DNA of 64,000 bases from Microcoleus sp. bin38.metabat.b11b12b14.051 (lineage in GTDB: Bacteria > Cyanobacteriota > Cyanobacteriia > Cyanobacteriales > Microcoleaceae), in contig NZ_JAAFKD010000013.1 in the NCBI RefSeq assembly GCF_013299165.1, positions 124,001-188,000 of the forward strand, read 5' to 3'. Both the position numbers and the translations under genes were made by a program. Shown here one piece after another: positions 31,807 to 41,444 of the stretch. The notes below the pieces were generated by a model that worked only from the letters and a program-made list of their open reading frames with translations, was not told the DNA's origin and did no database searches. Numbering within the stretch: the first letter of the stretch is position 1; every line of letters starts with the position of its first letter.

Positions 31807-32759
31807 AGCCACAATTTTTCTAAAATTTTTGGATTTTTATGTCTCAGAATGCACAAACAAAAATCACTTGAGAGTCCTCCCGGCAAATCCATTAAGATTG
31901 TTTCCATCTCCAGTAATAACTTGACAATTGTTTCATTTTTTGGATCTCCATCTGACAGTCGATCGCGATTTAGCAAAGGGTACATTTCGTGAAGAAGACC
32001 CCCACCGGCTTGATTCAATACTTCGATATCAAAGTAGAATTTCAAGAAAGGCAGTATCAGCTTTGAGCGGATTGCTTTTGAAGGATATTTAGTCAACGCT
32101 GTCTCAATGCTTTGACTGGCAAAGGTTTCAGTTGTTCCCGACTTGAGGGTGCCGTCAAAACATTTGTAAATGCGATCGATTAAATTGACTTGATTTTCAT
32201 TGTATATATTATAGCAATCTCCTATGTATTCATTGACAATAAAATATCCATTGGGCTTTAAACATTTCTGAATGGTTGATAAGCATCGTTCTATTTCTTG
32301 GACGTGATTCAGCGAGCCAGAGCAAAAAACTAAATCGTATTTTTTGTTGGTGTCTATAGTAAATGAATTAAAGTCATCTTGATAAAAATTAATCTTGACT
32401 CCCGCTGCGGCGGCATCTTTTTTCGCAATTTTTAAAGAAGTTTCGGATAAATCAAAGGCGTCTATGTGGCGGGCCAATCCTAGTTTCGCCATCAGGATTT
32501 CCTGATTTCCGACTCCGCAACCCACAGACAAAAGATTATCGAACCGTTGCTTTTTGAAGAAGCTATTTACTAGCCAGGTTAACCAGTAACCTTCTGTTTT
32601 TCCGCCAGATAGCCGATAATTTACAGCTTTTTCAATAATCGGATTCGACAACCAGTTACTCTCCTGAGAAATCACAGGGTTGGGGTGAGATTCGCTGTTG
32701 GTTTGAGCTGTTTGTTTCTCGGTATTTTCATCTTGTATATCAGAGGAATTCGATCGCAT
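31731..32759 (-). CDS. SAM-dependent methyltransferase
   Basis: 342 residues from ATG 32759 (MRSNSSDIQDENTEK), chosen because the paralogue at 29909-31561 begins MLSNSENRQHEK at the same place; an in-frame start at 32816 would overlap the upstream gene by 28 bp. SAM motif LLSVGCGVGNQEILMAKLG, then DLVFCSGSLNHVQEIERCL and NGYFIVNEYIGDCYNI. The protein is collinear with its paralogue up to CILRHK; from there the sequence NPKILEKLWLGMWRKANRG to the stop is unrelated and is encoded by an old glycosyltransferase fragment in another frame. The methyl acceptor is unknown. Confidence 0.87.
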   Translation of the reverse strand: MRSNSSDIQDENTEKQTAQTNSESHPNPVISQESNWLSNPIIEKAVNYRLSGGKTEGYWLTWLVNSFFKKQRFDNLLSVGCGVGNQEILMAKLGLARHIDAFDLSETSLKIAKKDAAAAGVKINFYQDDFNSFTIDTNKKYDLVFCSGSLNHVQEIERCLSTIQKCLKPNGYFIVNEYIGDCYNIYNENQVNLIDRIYKCFDGTLKSGTTETFASQSIETALTKYPSKAIRSKLILPFLKFYFDIEVLNQAGGGLLHEMYPLLNRDRLSDGDPKNETIVKLLLEMETILMDLPGGLSSDFCLCILRHKNPKILEKLWLGMWRKANRGKLILTSLVRRWRREL

Positions 32760-32788
32760 ACTTTTGACCTTTGAATCTTCTTGAACGT

Positions 32789-35700
32789 TTATTTCTTCGC
32801 AAAATAGGCTTCGCAAAAAATCTCCGCATAAGCTTGAGTCATCTCCTCAAAAGTATTGAGTGAATCCAAGACATATTTAGCATTTTCAGCTAACTGCTGG
32901 CGCAATGATTTATCTTCCAATAAGCTGATCAAAGCGGCGGCTAATTCGTCTGGGCGATCGGGCGTATAAAACAAACCGTTAATTCCCGGCCTCACTTGTT
33001 CCTTAATTCCAAAAACTGGCGATGTAATAATTGGTAAGTCGCAAGCCATCGCCTCCAAAATCACTCGCGGAAAACTTTCAACGCGAGAAGTGCAAACAAA
33101 TATATCCGCCGCTTTGTAATATTTTCCTGGTTCCCCAGTTTCCGGGACTACTGTCACTCTCTGTCGCAACTGGGCCGGCAGTTGGGCGACCATATCGGCT
33201 AATTTGTTGCTGTAAATACTCGGCCGATCGCCCACAATGAAACATCTAATCTTATTGTGCCATTTGTCGGGCAAAAGTGAAAGCGCTTGAACTAAATCTT
33301 GCTGGCCTTTACGTTCGCAGACTGTCCCCAACAGCAATAATACGACATCTTGGGCTGCTACACCTAAAGTTTGTCTAGCCTCTTCTGACTTCTCGGAATT
33401 TTCCAGTTTGCTCAAATCTAAGCCGTTGTGAATCACTTTAAAATTGTGGTGGCTGTTGAGAGACAAATATCTGTCCCGCGTTGCATCCGCCACAAAAATT
33501 ACCTTGTAAGGAAAGCGGAAACACTCTAGGGCTCTCGCCGCAATCTCCGAACCAAATCGGTTAAAATAAGTTTGCCATGGTTCGCTTTCGTGCACGTTCC
33601 ACACTACGGGAATTCCGATGTGGTGCGCGGCGTCAACTACAAAAAAGTTTTCTAAAGTATTGGCATAAATTGCATCAACTTTTAAACTTTCTATTTCCTG
33701 GCTAAAACTGCGGATAGCTTCATCGTAAGCATCGCGTTGGTAGATATGTTCGAGGGGATTGTCGTGCACTATTACTTTAATTCCCTGCTGTTCGTAAGCT
33801 TGACGCAGTGGCCCGTCTGTGGCGCAAAGTACGATCGGCAAAATCGCACCCTCAGCCGCCAACTTCACCGCAATCTCGTACTGATGCAGCGGCGCCCCCG
33901 TAAAATCCAACGAATTGCTGCACATCAAAACCCTAACAGGATGAATAGAATTATTTGCCTTTGCTACTGACAACAAACCAGAATCAACAAATTGTAACTC
34001 TCCCTTGTCCCTTCCATCAGTGACATCCGTTAAATCCGCTACAAAATCCGTTGCTAATCTTCCTTCTTCCTTCTTCCCTCTTCCTTCTTCCTTCTTTCCC
34101 TCTCCCTGCATAAACACCCGTCGGGGTTGAATATGAAAATACTCATCTTCCAAAGACAAATGAGGACTGTAAAAACTGTCATTTCTTCCCGCATATTTGC
34201 GCCGAAAAGCCGCAACTTCCAGAGGATTGTCAGTAAAACCTCTCGAAGTTCCCTCCTTGTGCAACAACTCGGCATCCGGACAATAAACACACCGATAACC
34301 CCGTTCCAACAATCGATAGCCGTAATCGACATCATTGTAAGCAACAGCAAAATCATCCTCATCAAAACCGCCCAATTCTAAGAACAACTGACGCGGAGTA
34401 ATCGTACACGCAGCAGTTACCGCCGAGTAATTTCGCGTTACCATCGCTTGCGAAAGATAGCCTCGATTGTCACTGTTCATCAGCTTAAAAGCGTGACCCG
34501 CCAAACCGTGATGCAAGCCGTGAATTACACCCGCGTGCTGAATTCTGCCGTCGGGATATAACAGCCGCGCGCCCACTGCACCAACGCCGTCAATTTGAGC
34601 GTATCCCACCATTTGACTCAGCCAGCGTGGGTTAATTATCTCAGTATCGTTGTTCAAAAACAACACGTATTCGCTGTCAACTTTTTCCACAGCCCGGTTG
34701 TTAATTGCCGCAAAACTAAACTTACCACCAGGATTTTTAATCCGCAAAACTTGGCAGGTTAATTCTTTTAAATATTCTAGGGTTTTCGGATCGTCGCTTT
34801 CGTTGTCGATGACGGCAATTTGAAAGTTTTTGTAGGTGGTAGCTTCCAGAGAATCGAGACAGGCCTTCAGCAATTTAAACTGATTTTTAGTCGGGACAAT
34901 TACTGTTACTGAGGGGCCGTCATCGGGGAAGTCCTGGGCAAATATGCCCAAGTTTTCTTTGGTAGCCCAGGCGTGCTGAGCGACATTGCCATTAATTTTT
35001 CGGCGGTTGAGTGCCTCTTGAATTGCTTTTTGACCTGCGCCAAAACTGGCGGGTTTGGCGGCCCCAGATATGGCTGTAGAACCGGGTGCTGTTCGCCAGT
35101 GATACAGCACTAAAGGCAGGTGCGCGACGTGGCGAGAAATTTCGGTTGCTCTTAAGGCAAAATCGTAATCTTGCGAGCCTTCAAAACCGAGGCGCAAACC
35201 GCCTATTTCTTCAAAAATATGTTTTCTGACGGCGCACAAATGACCGAGATACATATAGGAAAGTAGCAGTTCTGGCGACCATTGCGGTTTGAATTGTGGG
35301 GCAAAACGGCGACCTTTGGTGTCGATTTTGTCGTCGTCTGAGTAGAGAAAATCGGTGGTGGGATGGGTGGCAAAATATAGGGCGACTTCGCCTAAGGCGT
35401 CGGGAGTTAGTTCGTCGTCGTTGTCTAAAAACAGGATGATATCGCCTGTGGCGAGGGCGGCGGCGCTGTTGGTGGCGGCGCTGATATTGCCGTTTTCGGT
35501 GCGAAATGTGATGCGGATACGATCGTCCTTTTCGGCCCAATCTTTCAAAGTGTCAGCAACCGTAGCGTCGGTACTGCGATCGTCCGCGATGCAGAGTTCC
35601 CAGTTAGCATAAACTTGAGCGATTACGCTGTCGATCGCGCGATCGAGAAAATCTATCTCCGGATTGTACACCGGCATGACCACAGAAATTTTCGGCAGCG

Positions 35701-38185
35701 GTTCCCGGCAAGATTTTAACCGAGAAATCAGGTAATCGCGCGCGCGATCGTTCCACTGATTCACCTCCAGCCAAGCATCGTACCTATCAATCGGTTTCGG
35801 CACCACAAAACCCGCAGGCGGCAGCAAATCCCCCGGCGCAGTCAACAGTTTTTGCTGTCGGTAAATCTTGCCAAACTGGCGCATTACCTTGACAATTTCC
35901 CAAGGCATCGGCACAATTCTACCCAGACGCTGCTTTCTCTCCCTCGCCCGCTGCCTGATTGCCTCTACAAAGCTCGAAAATTCCTCAAATTTATCAGCAC
36001 TTCGCTGCCAGATATGGTAGCGCCGTACAGTCAATATTTGCGGCGCTTGAAAATACAAAATTTCCCCGTTATCTAACTCAGCTTGCAGAGAAACGTGCCA
36101 TTCCCCCGGAGGCAAATTGACCAGGGCTTCAAAGCCGCTTTCGGAACTGTTAATCCAGTCAGGAAACACTTCGCCGACATCTTTTCTCCGCAAACCATAG
36201 GCGCATTCTACAGAATTATCGCCGCACAACAAGCTTAATTTAACAATTTTGCGATCGTGGTGACAGCACCAACCTGCAAACAAAATTTGACCTTGACGCT
36301 GTTCCCAAACTACTGGTACATCTAACGATGCTTGAATCGTTGACACCAACAACGGATAAGCTGCTAACAAGTGCCATTTACCGCGATCGTCTTGCGCTTC
36401 CAGCACCACTTCGTGCCGTCCGGCTGGTGCTTCCAATTCAATCGTAAAACCCGCTTCAATCGCCGCCGGAACATTCGAGTGTGCCAGTGCTATATCGTTT
36501 CTTTCGATGCCGTAAACAGCGGGAAAACTCTGACCCTCTATTCTAGCGCGGACTGCTTTAATCTGTTTTTGGGTGTGAAAAACCCAGCCCACAATTTCCA
36601 CGCGGGCATCGCAAACTTGCCAAGTAGTGGGTTTGTCTAACGAAAATACAAATTTCGGGAACAAGTCGCGGATTCGGCGCTGAAATTCCCACCATTTTTC
36701 TCTCAGTTGCCACCAGTCAGAAGACTTGATTTCAGCAATTTCTGCCCGACTTATTTCTGTTTCTTGGCGAGATTGTTCTAAGTCTTGCAGAGTTTGATTT
36801 AATTTTTCCTCAGTTTGACTTTGTAATGTTTCCCACCGCTGCAATTGGGCTGATTTTTCCTGAATATTAAATTCTTTTTCTTCTATTTTTACCTGGCTTT
36901 GCCCTAATTCTGCTTCTAATTTCAAGACTTTTACTAAAGCTGCTTGAAATTGCGATTCTTTGCCTGCAAGCTGTGCTTGAGTTTGTCCTAATTCTGTTTC
37001 TAATCCGAGCAGTTTCGCTAAAGCTTCTTGAAAATTCGCTTCTTTACCTGCAAGCTGTACCTGAGTTTGACCTAATTCTGCTTCTAATTTCAAGACTTTT
37101 GTTAAAGCTGCTTGAAATTGCGATTCTTTGCCTGCAAGCTGTGCTTGAGTTTGTCCTAATTCTGTTTCTAATCCGAGCAGTTTTGCTAAAGCTTCTTGAA
37201 AATTCGCTTCTTTGCCCGCAAGCTGTACTTGAGTTTCTCCTAATTCTCTCTCCATTCCCAACACTTTCGTCTGGGCTTGTTGAAATTGTTCTTGCCATTG
37301 TTTGACTTCGGAATTGCTGGTTTTTTGCTGTTTTTCCAGCAAGCGAATTTTTAGCCAATCTTCAAAAGCCCCGACAGCAGATGCTGGGAAATGAATATTT
37401 TTATCGGCAAAGTTCGATTCGCTGCTGAGATTTTTGGCTCGGGATTCCAATATTTGATATAGTTCTAGTGCTTCGGGAAAATATTGTTCTATTAAACTCG
37501 GTTTGTGGCTTTTGACAATATCGTTGATTAATAAAGATTCTTCAAAATTGTCGGCAGGTATTGCACTTAAATTAACGTTAAATTTGTCGTTGACTCGATC
37601 GATAAAAAGTTCCGGAGTGTTGCCGATCGGGTAAACGTTGGCTAGCAGACAGCGATCGGGAAAACCTTCGCACAATTCTAAGACTTTTTGGTTGTAGTGA
37701 ATCCACATTTTTACTGCCATTTGGGGATTTTGCAGCAAGCTAACATCGGTTCCCCGGCGGTACAGCGAATCGACTACTTCCCAGGGCGATCGATAAACGC
37801 AGATGAAATTGGCTTCGGGGAGCAACTTCAGCCAAAAATCCCAAAACAAGGCGGTTCGCGGGTCTTTCCAGCCCCAGTGGTTGTGAGGAAGTTGGTTTTG
37901 GGCGATCGCCCGTTTGGCGATTTCCACATCTGACGCTGCTACCGGAATCGTTTTTTCAAACGTACAGCCGAGTTCATCTATACCGTGCGATCGTAAAACA
38001 CGCTTGTGAAACTCCACAAAATCAACATTCTCGAAATGACCTTTGACATTTCCGTCTGCCGGGCCCACCAACTTTTTGCCAATATCAACCCCGACTTTCT
38101 GAAACAAAGAAGCCGTTAAAGACGTACCAGAACGGTGCATTCCAGTCACAATAAAAACCGACGGTTTGCTGTCATTTATACTCAC
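32789..38185 (-). CDS. Sulfotransferase - coiled coil - GT2 - GT2 - GT4 fusion protein
   Basis: 1798 residues. N-terminal sulfotransferase-like domain (1-270) with the PAPS-binding motif GMHRSGTSLTASLF and HWGWKDPRTALFW. A coiled coil (about 285-500) contains a perfect-looking 56-residue tandem repeat. It ends in EIKSSDWWQLREKWWEFQRR. A middle region (520-720) looks beta-rich. Two GT2 glycosyltransferase domains follow, ISVVMPVYN (about 835, with FLDNDDELTPDA) and VTVIVPTKN (about 1093, with LFLNNDTEI), then a low-complexity linker (about 1360-1375), then a GT4 domain from VRVLMCSNS (about 1418) with GTVCERKGQQDL and LEAMACDLPIITS. It could add several sugars and a sulfate to one surface polysaccharide. 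Such large fusions are typical of cyanobacterial glycan islands; the sugars are not predictable. Confidence 0.9.
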   Translation of the reverse strand: MSINDSKPSVFIVTGMHRSGTSLTASLFQKVGVDIGKKLVGPADGNVKGHFENVDFVEFHKRVLRSHGIDELGCTFEKTIPVAASDVEIAKRAIAQNQLPHNHWGWKDPRTALFWDFWLKLLPEANFICVYRSPWEVVDSLYRRGTDVSLLQNPQMAVKMWIHYNQKVLELCEGFPDRCLLANVYPIGNTPELFIDRVNDKFNVNLSAIPADNFEESLLINDIVKSHKPSLIEQYFPEALELYQILESRAKNLSSESNFADKNIHFPASAVGAFEDWLKIRLLEKQQKTSNSEVKQWQEQFQQAQTKVLGMERELGETQVQLAGKEANFQEALAKLLGLETELGQTQAQLAGKESQFQAALTKVLKLEAELGQTQVQLAGKEANFQEALAKLLGLETELGQTQAQLAGKESQFQAALVKVLKLEAELGQSQVKIEEKEFNIQEKSAQLQRWETLQSQTEEKLNQTLQDLEQSRQETEISRAEIAEIKSSDWWQLREKWWEFQRRIRDLFPKFVFSLDKPTTWQVCDARVEIVGWVFHTQKQIKAVRARIEGQSFPAVYGIERNDIALAHSNVPAAIEAGFTIELEAPAGRHEVVLEAQDDRGKWHLLAAYPLLVSTIQASLDVPVVWEQRQGQILFAGWCCHHDRKIVKLSLLCGDNSVECAYGLRRKDVGEVFPDWINSSESGFEALVNLPPGEWHVSLQAELDNGEILYFQAPQILTVRRYHIWQRSADKFEEFSSFVEAIRQRARERKQRLGRIVPMPWEIVKVMRQFGKIYRQQKLLTAPGDLLPPAGFVVPKPIDRYDAWLEVNQWNDRARDYLISRLKSCREPLPKISVVMPVYNPEIDFLDRAIDSVIAQVYANWELCIADDRSTDATVADTLKDWAEKDDRIRITFRTENGNISAATNSAAALATGDIILFLDNDDELTPDALGEVALYFATHPTTDFLYSDDDKIDTKGRRFAPQFKPQWSPELLLSYMYLGHLCAVRKHIFEEIGGLRLGFEGSQDYDFALRATEISRHVAHLPLVLYHWRTAPGSTAISGAAKPASFGAGQKAIQEALNRRKINGNVAQHAWATKENLGIFAQDFPDDGPSVTVIVPTKNQFKLLKACLDSLEATTYKNFQIAVIDNESDDPKTLEYLKELTCQVLRIKNPGGKFSFAAINNRAVEKVDSEYVLFLNNDTEIINPRWLSQMVGYAQIDGVGAVGARLLYPDGRIQHAGVIHGLHHGLAGHAFKLMNSDNRGYLSQAMVTRNYSAVTAACTITPRQLFLELGGFDEDDFAVAYNDVDYGYRLLERGYRCVYCPDAELLHKEGTSRGFTDNPLEVAAFRRKYAGRNDSFYSPHLSLEDEYFHIQPRRVFMQGEGKKEEGRGKKEEGRLATDFVADLTDVTDGRDKGELQFVDSGLLSVAKANNSIHPVRVLMCSNSLDFTGAPLHQYEIAVKLAAEGAILPIVLCATDGPLRQAYEQQGIKVIVHDNPLEHIYQRDAYDEAIRSFSQEIESLKVDAIYANTLENFFVVDAAHHIGIPVVWNVHESEPWQTYFNRFGSEIAARALECFRFPYKVIFVADATRDRYLSLNSHHNFKVIHNGLDLSKLENSEKSEEARQTLGVAAQDVVLLLLGTVCERKGQQDLVQALSLLPDKWHNKIRCFIVGDRPSIYSNKLADMVAQLPAQLRQRVTVVPETGEPGKYYKAADIFVCTSRVESFPRVILEAMACDLPIITSPVFGIKEQVRPGINGLFYTPDRPDELAAALISLLEDKSLRQQLAENAKYVLDSLNTFEEMTQAYAEIFCEAYFAKK
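34059..34108. repeat. GAAGGA-type microsatellite inside coding sequence
   Basis: On the coding (minus) strand, repeated GGAAGAAGGAAGA/GGAAGAGG units encode the linker GEGKKEEGRGKKEEGR between the GT2 and GT4 domains. It keeps the frame and reads as a flexible, charged hinge. Confidence 0.9.
36913..37248. repeat. Two tandem 168-bp units coding the coiled coil
   Basis: Copies 36913-37080 and 37081-37248 are nearly identical with a period of exactly 168 bp (56 codons). Part-copies with more changes lie on both sides. They encode alternating LGxTQxQLAGKE heptads. Copy number may vary between strains. Confidence 0.93.
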
Positions 38186-38321
38186 AATTTCTCTCCCTCA
38201 CCCTAATGCCCACAGTTTTTTTTTACTCGTTACCCTATTTACCCCAAAATGCAACCTTAGGTAATATCCCAACACTTAGTCCACCATCTCTCCCCCATCC
38301 AAAATCTCAAATACTCTTGTC

Positions 38322-39842
38322 TTATTCTCCTGCTAAGCCCAGCGAACGCCTGACTTGAAACCACGCGCTTCTGATCTTCCAAAACTTGCTGCTTTCCATT
38401 GCCACAACCCGAGTTTGCGATTTGTTTAATTCTTGCTTGAGATTGCTTAGCTGATTTTTAGTTTGTTCCAACTGCATTTGCGCTGAAATTAACTGACTTT
38501 GAGTTTGCTCTAACTGACTTTGAGTTGAAATTAACTGATTTTGGGTTTCTTGCAATTTTTTTTGTGAGTCTGCCAACTTAGTGTCTGTAATCATTAAATT
38601 GTTTTCACTTAGCTCCCATTTTAATTGAGCCTCTACTAACTTAGTCTCAACTAATTTGAGTTTGGTCTGGGTAGAACCCAACAAATACTGCGATTGCCTT
38701 TGACCCACAAGGGATTCCACAGTGCAATTGTCCATAATCCATTCCCCACCGCAGTTATTGATGGCTTTGACTGTCAGCACATCCTGCGCCCCCACAGTAT
38801 TTTTAGGTAAAAAACAGTTCCACCCCGACTGCAAAGCGAGCTCGCTTTCAAAATGTCCGGCCACATCCGGGCGATCGTAAAAAGGCTCGCACCTCTGCAC
38901 TAACTTGCCGTTTACCAGCACTTGCACCTCCTCAATCTTACCGCCGACATTCATATCTGCCGCCCATCCTTCCAGATACAAATTCTCGTTATTTGTAAAA
39001 GCCGCAACATCAATATATCCTTCGGGGTGGTGGTTAAATTTCAACTCCGAAAAATCTCTATTTAGCTCATTTGTAACCAGATACAAATCCTGAAACCTGC
39101 AAATGCCTTTTTCGATGCGGTGTACAAAAGCTTTGCCACCGCTAACCTTCGCCACCATGTCTTTGACAAACTTTTGGGTTACATAAGTAGTGCCGTATTC
39201 CTCCTTATCCAAAGACTGACTTTCGCTGAGGGGACTAAATAAAATACCGCTGGCCGGCATTTCCACATGAGCAGCCCGCAAACACTCATCGTGAACGCTG
39301 AACATCAAAATGCCCTGAGGAGTCAACAAATCGTACAAATTTTGCAGCCAACTGGTAAAAGTTCTTTCCGGCATATGGCTGAAAAAAGAATTAGCCAAAA
39401 TGCAGTCAAATTTTCGCTCTATTAAATAATTTTCTGGTTTCCCCGTCGAGACAATACCGCTGACAGCGAAGTATTCACTTTGAAACTTGACCGCGTTAGC
39501 ATAAATATCGGAAACCCAAATTCGTTCCGGAGGAATTTCTTGAATCAAAAACCGCGTAAATCGCCCGTAACCGCAGGCAAAATCTAGAAAAGACGGTACG
39601 TTGTCAAAACTGCCAAAATGCCAGTCCACAACTTGTTTGACGGTATCCAGGATGCGACGGCCCAGGGAATAATAGCGCACCAAAGCCCGATCGCGATCGT
39701 CCTTAGTATTGCTCAGAGCAAACAAATACATTTCATCGTCTTCGCAGATATTCGGTTTAAAATCTTCGGGAAACTTAGCTTGTTCTCGAATAAACGTTTT
39801 GATTACCGGATTTTCAACGGAATTAAAATCAATCTCGCTCAT
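38322..39842 (-). CDS. SAM-dependent methyltransferase with C-terminal coiled coil
   Basis: About 506 residues from ATG 39842 (MSEIDFNSVENPVIK); a GTG at 39851 is also in frame. The methyltransferase domain has FLDFACGYGRFTRFL and CILANSFFSHMPERTF. A beta-rich middle part (YLEGWAADMNVGGKIEEVQVLVNGKLV) resembles the middle region of the fusion protein next door. A coiled coil follows (about 400-480, repeated SQLEQTQSQLISAQ), ending ESSKFWKIRSAWFQVRRSLG. The tail motif is shared with the sulfotransferase fusion. It is 15 bp from the Wzt-like gene, so in the same operon. Probably modifies the exported polysaccharide, perhaps its end group. Confidence 0.87.
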   Translation of the reverse strand: MSEIDFNSVENPVIKTFIREQAKFPEDFKPNICEDDEMYLFALSNTKDDRDRALVRYYSLGRRILDTVKQVVDWHFGSFDNVPSFLDFACGYGRFTRFLIQEIPPERIWVSDIYANAVKFQSEYFAVSGIVSTGKPENYLIERKFDCILANSFFSHMPERTFTSWLQNLYDLLTPQGILMFSVHDECLRAAHVEMPASGILFSPLSESQSLDKEEYGTTYVTQKFVKDMVAKVSGGKAFVHRIEKGICRFQDLYLVTNELNRDFSELKFNHHPEGYIDVAAFTNNENLYLEGWAADMNVGGKIEEVQVLVNGKLVQRCEPFYDRPDVAGHFESELALQSGWNCFLPKNTVGAQDVLTVKAINNCGGEWIMDNCTVESLVGQRQSQYLLGSTQTKLKLVETKLVEAQLKWELSENNLMITDTKLADSQKKLQETQNQLISTQSQLEQTQSQLISAQMQLEQTKNQLSNLKQELNKSQTRVVAMESSKFWKIRSAWFQVRRSLGLAGE

Positions 39843-39857
39843 TATTTTCACTAAATT

Positions 39858-41270
39858 TTAGATAACTTCGGTTGACGCCTCTGGCACCATAGCCTCAGAA
39901 TTAACAACAGTTAAACACGGTTCGATCAGCAAGTCAACGATGCCGTTACCGCAGGACTCCGTACAAGATTGAACTCTAAACATCGCCACATCTACGCAGC
40001 GATCGAGATAAGTTAAATCCCCATCCACCGTTCCCACTACCCCTGCATTCAAAAAATAAACTCCCGGATTCAGCAAACATTTAAAGTGAAACTTCACAAC
40101 AATTGTCGTTCCCGCTTCCACATATCTAACTGACTGACTCGAAGCCTTCAAAGATGCACCAGCTAACTCAAAACCGCTGATTGTTTTAATCAACATTCCA
40201 AACCTAACTTTAGAAGTTGAGCGCGCAAACGTGACAGAGTAAGTGTAAATATAATCTTGACGCCCCAGCAAGTGATTTACGATTTTTCCCTTCAGCGTCT
40301 CGATGCGGGGGTTGATAATTTCCGCTCCACGAGACGGATACCTCACCGTATTCGACGGTATCATTCCCGGATCGTAAAATTCATCGTAATATTCCTTGGG
40401 TTTGGAGAAATGTTGATCGGGTTTAACTTCCGTTTTGGTGCTTTCTAAATTAGCATCCTCAAGGTTTTCTTCGGTTTCCTGCTTTGTCAGTTGGTTCAGA
40501 GATCGAATATCCGACTTCAACCCCACAACCAAATCCGGATCGGCATAAATCAGCTTTTGATACTTAGAAATTACTACCTTTGGCGAATGAGCCAGCAGCA
40601 ATTCACCGCTATCCATTAAAATCGCCGAGGTACAAAGTTGTACCACAGAAGTAGCAGCGTGAGAAACAAATAAAATCGTGCCGCCGCCTTCCTGAATGCT
40701 TTGCAGGCGAGCAAAACACTTGCGCTGAAAAGCTTCGTCGCCCACCGAAAGCGCCTCGTCAACCACCAAAATATCCGGCTCGACGCTCGTCGCCACGGCA
40801 AAAGCTAGCCTGACAAACATACCGCTAGAATAAGTTTTGACCGGCTGGTCGATAAAATCTCCAATATCGGCAAAACTAGCTATTTCGTCAAACTTTTCTG
40901 CTGTTTCTTTTTGATTGAAGCCCAGTATCTGAGCGTTGAAAAATACATTTTGCCGCCCGGTAAATTCTGGGTTGAACCCGCTTCCGAGTTCTAACAAAGC
41001 CGAGACTCGCCCTTTCACCTCCACGCTGCCGGCGGTAGGCGTCAGGGTTCCTACAATTATTTGCAAAAGAGTGCTTTTTCCCGAACCGTTACGGCCGACG
41101 ATTCCCAGAGTTTGTCCCTGAGGAATGTCGATATTGATGTCGTGTAGCGCCCAAAATTCGTCAGCGAGTTTTTTGCTGGGATAAATAATTTCCTTTAAGC
41201 GGTCTCCAGGGCGATCGTACCGCTTAAAGCATTTGGAAACATTTTTTAGTGAAATTACATTTTCTGTCAT
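39858..41270 (-). CDS. Polysaccharide ABC transporter, ATP-binding subunit (Wzt-like)
   Basis: 470 residues. Walker A GRNGSGKST, signature YSSGMFVRLAFAVA, Walker B PDILVVDEAL, switch His in FVSHAA. This is the subfamily that exports O-antigen or teichoic acid chains. After the ATPase (about 1-245) an extra C-terminal domain (about 330-455, ...YIYTYSVTFARSTSKVRFGMLIKT) corresponds to the Wzt carbohydrate-binding domain that recognises the finished chain. Together with the permease at 41445 it forms a complete exporter. Named by homology only. Confidence 0.94.
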   Translation of the reverse strand: MTENVISLKNVSKCFKRYDRPGDRLKEIIYPSKKLADEFWALHDINIDIPQGQTLGIVGRNGSGKSTLLQIIVGTLTPTAGSVEVKGRVSALLELGSGFNPEFTGRQNVFFNAQILGFNQKETAEKFDEIASFADIGDFIDQPVKTYSSGMFVRLAFAVATSVEPDILVVDEALSVGDEAFQRKCFARLQSIQEGGGTILFVSHAATSVVQLCTSAILMDSGELLLAHSPKVVISKYQKLIYADPDLVVGLKSDIRSLNQLTKQETEENLEDANLESTKTEVKPDQHFSKPKEYYDEFYDPGMIPSNTVRYPSRGAEIINPRIETLKGKIVNHLLGRQDYIYTYSVTFARSTSKVRFGMLIKTISGFELAGASLKASSQSVRYVEAGTTIVVKFHFKCLLNPGVYFLNAGVVGTVDGDLTYLDRCVDVAMFRVQSCTESCGNGIVDLLIEPCLTVVNSEAMVPEASTEVI

Positions 41271-41444
41271 CCGATTTTAGATTTGAGGTTTTAGAGTTGA
41301 GATGGATCTTATGTCCCCTGGGACAAAACATAGGTTTGAGCGATCGGAATGCCAGCCCTGAGATTTGCATGAGGAATGCAAGTCCTGACTACAAACGTTG
41401 ATTGGGATTTGAGATTTTAGGTTAACTTTCATTCTCAAACTAAT

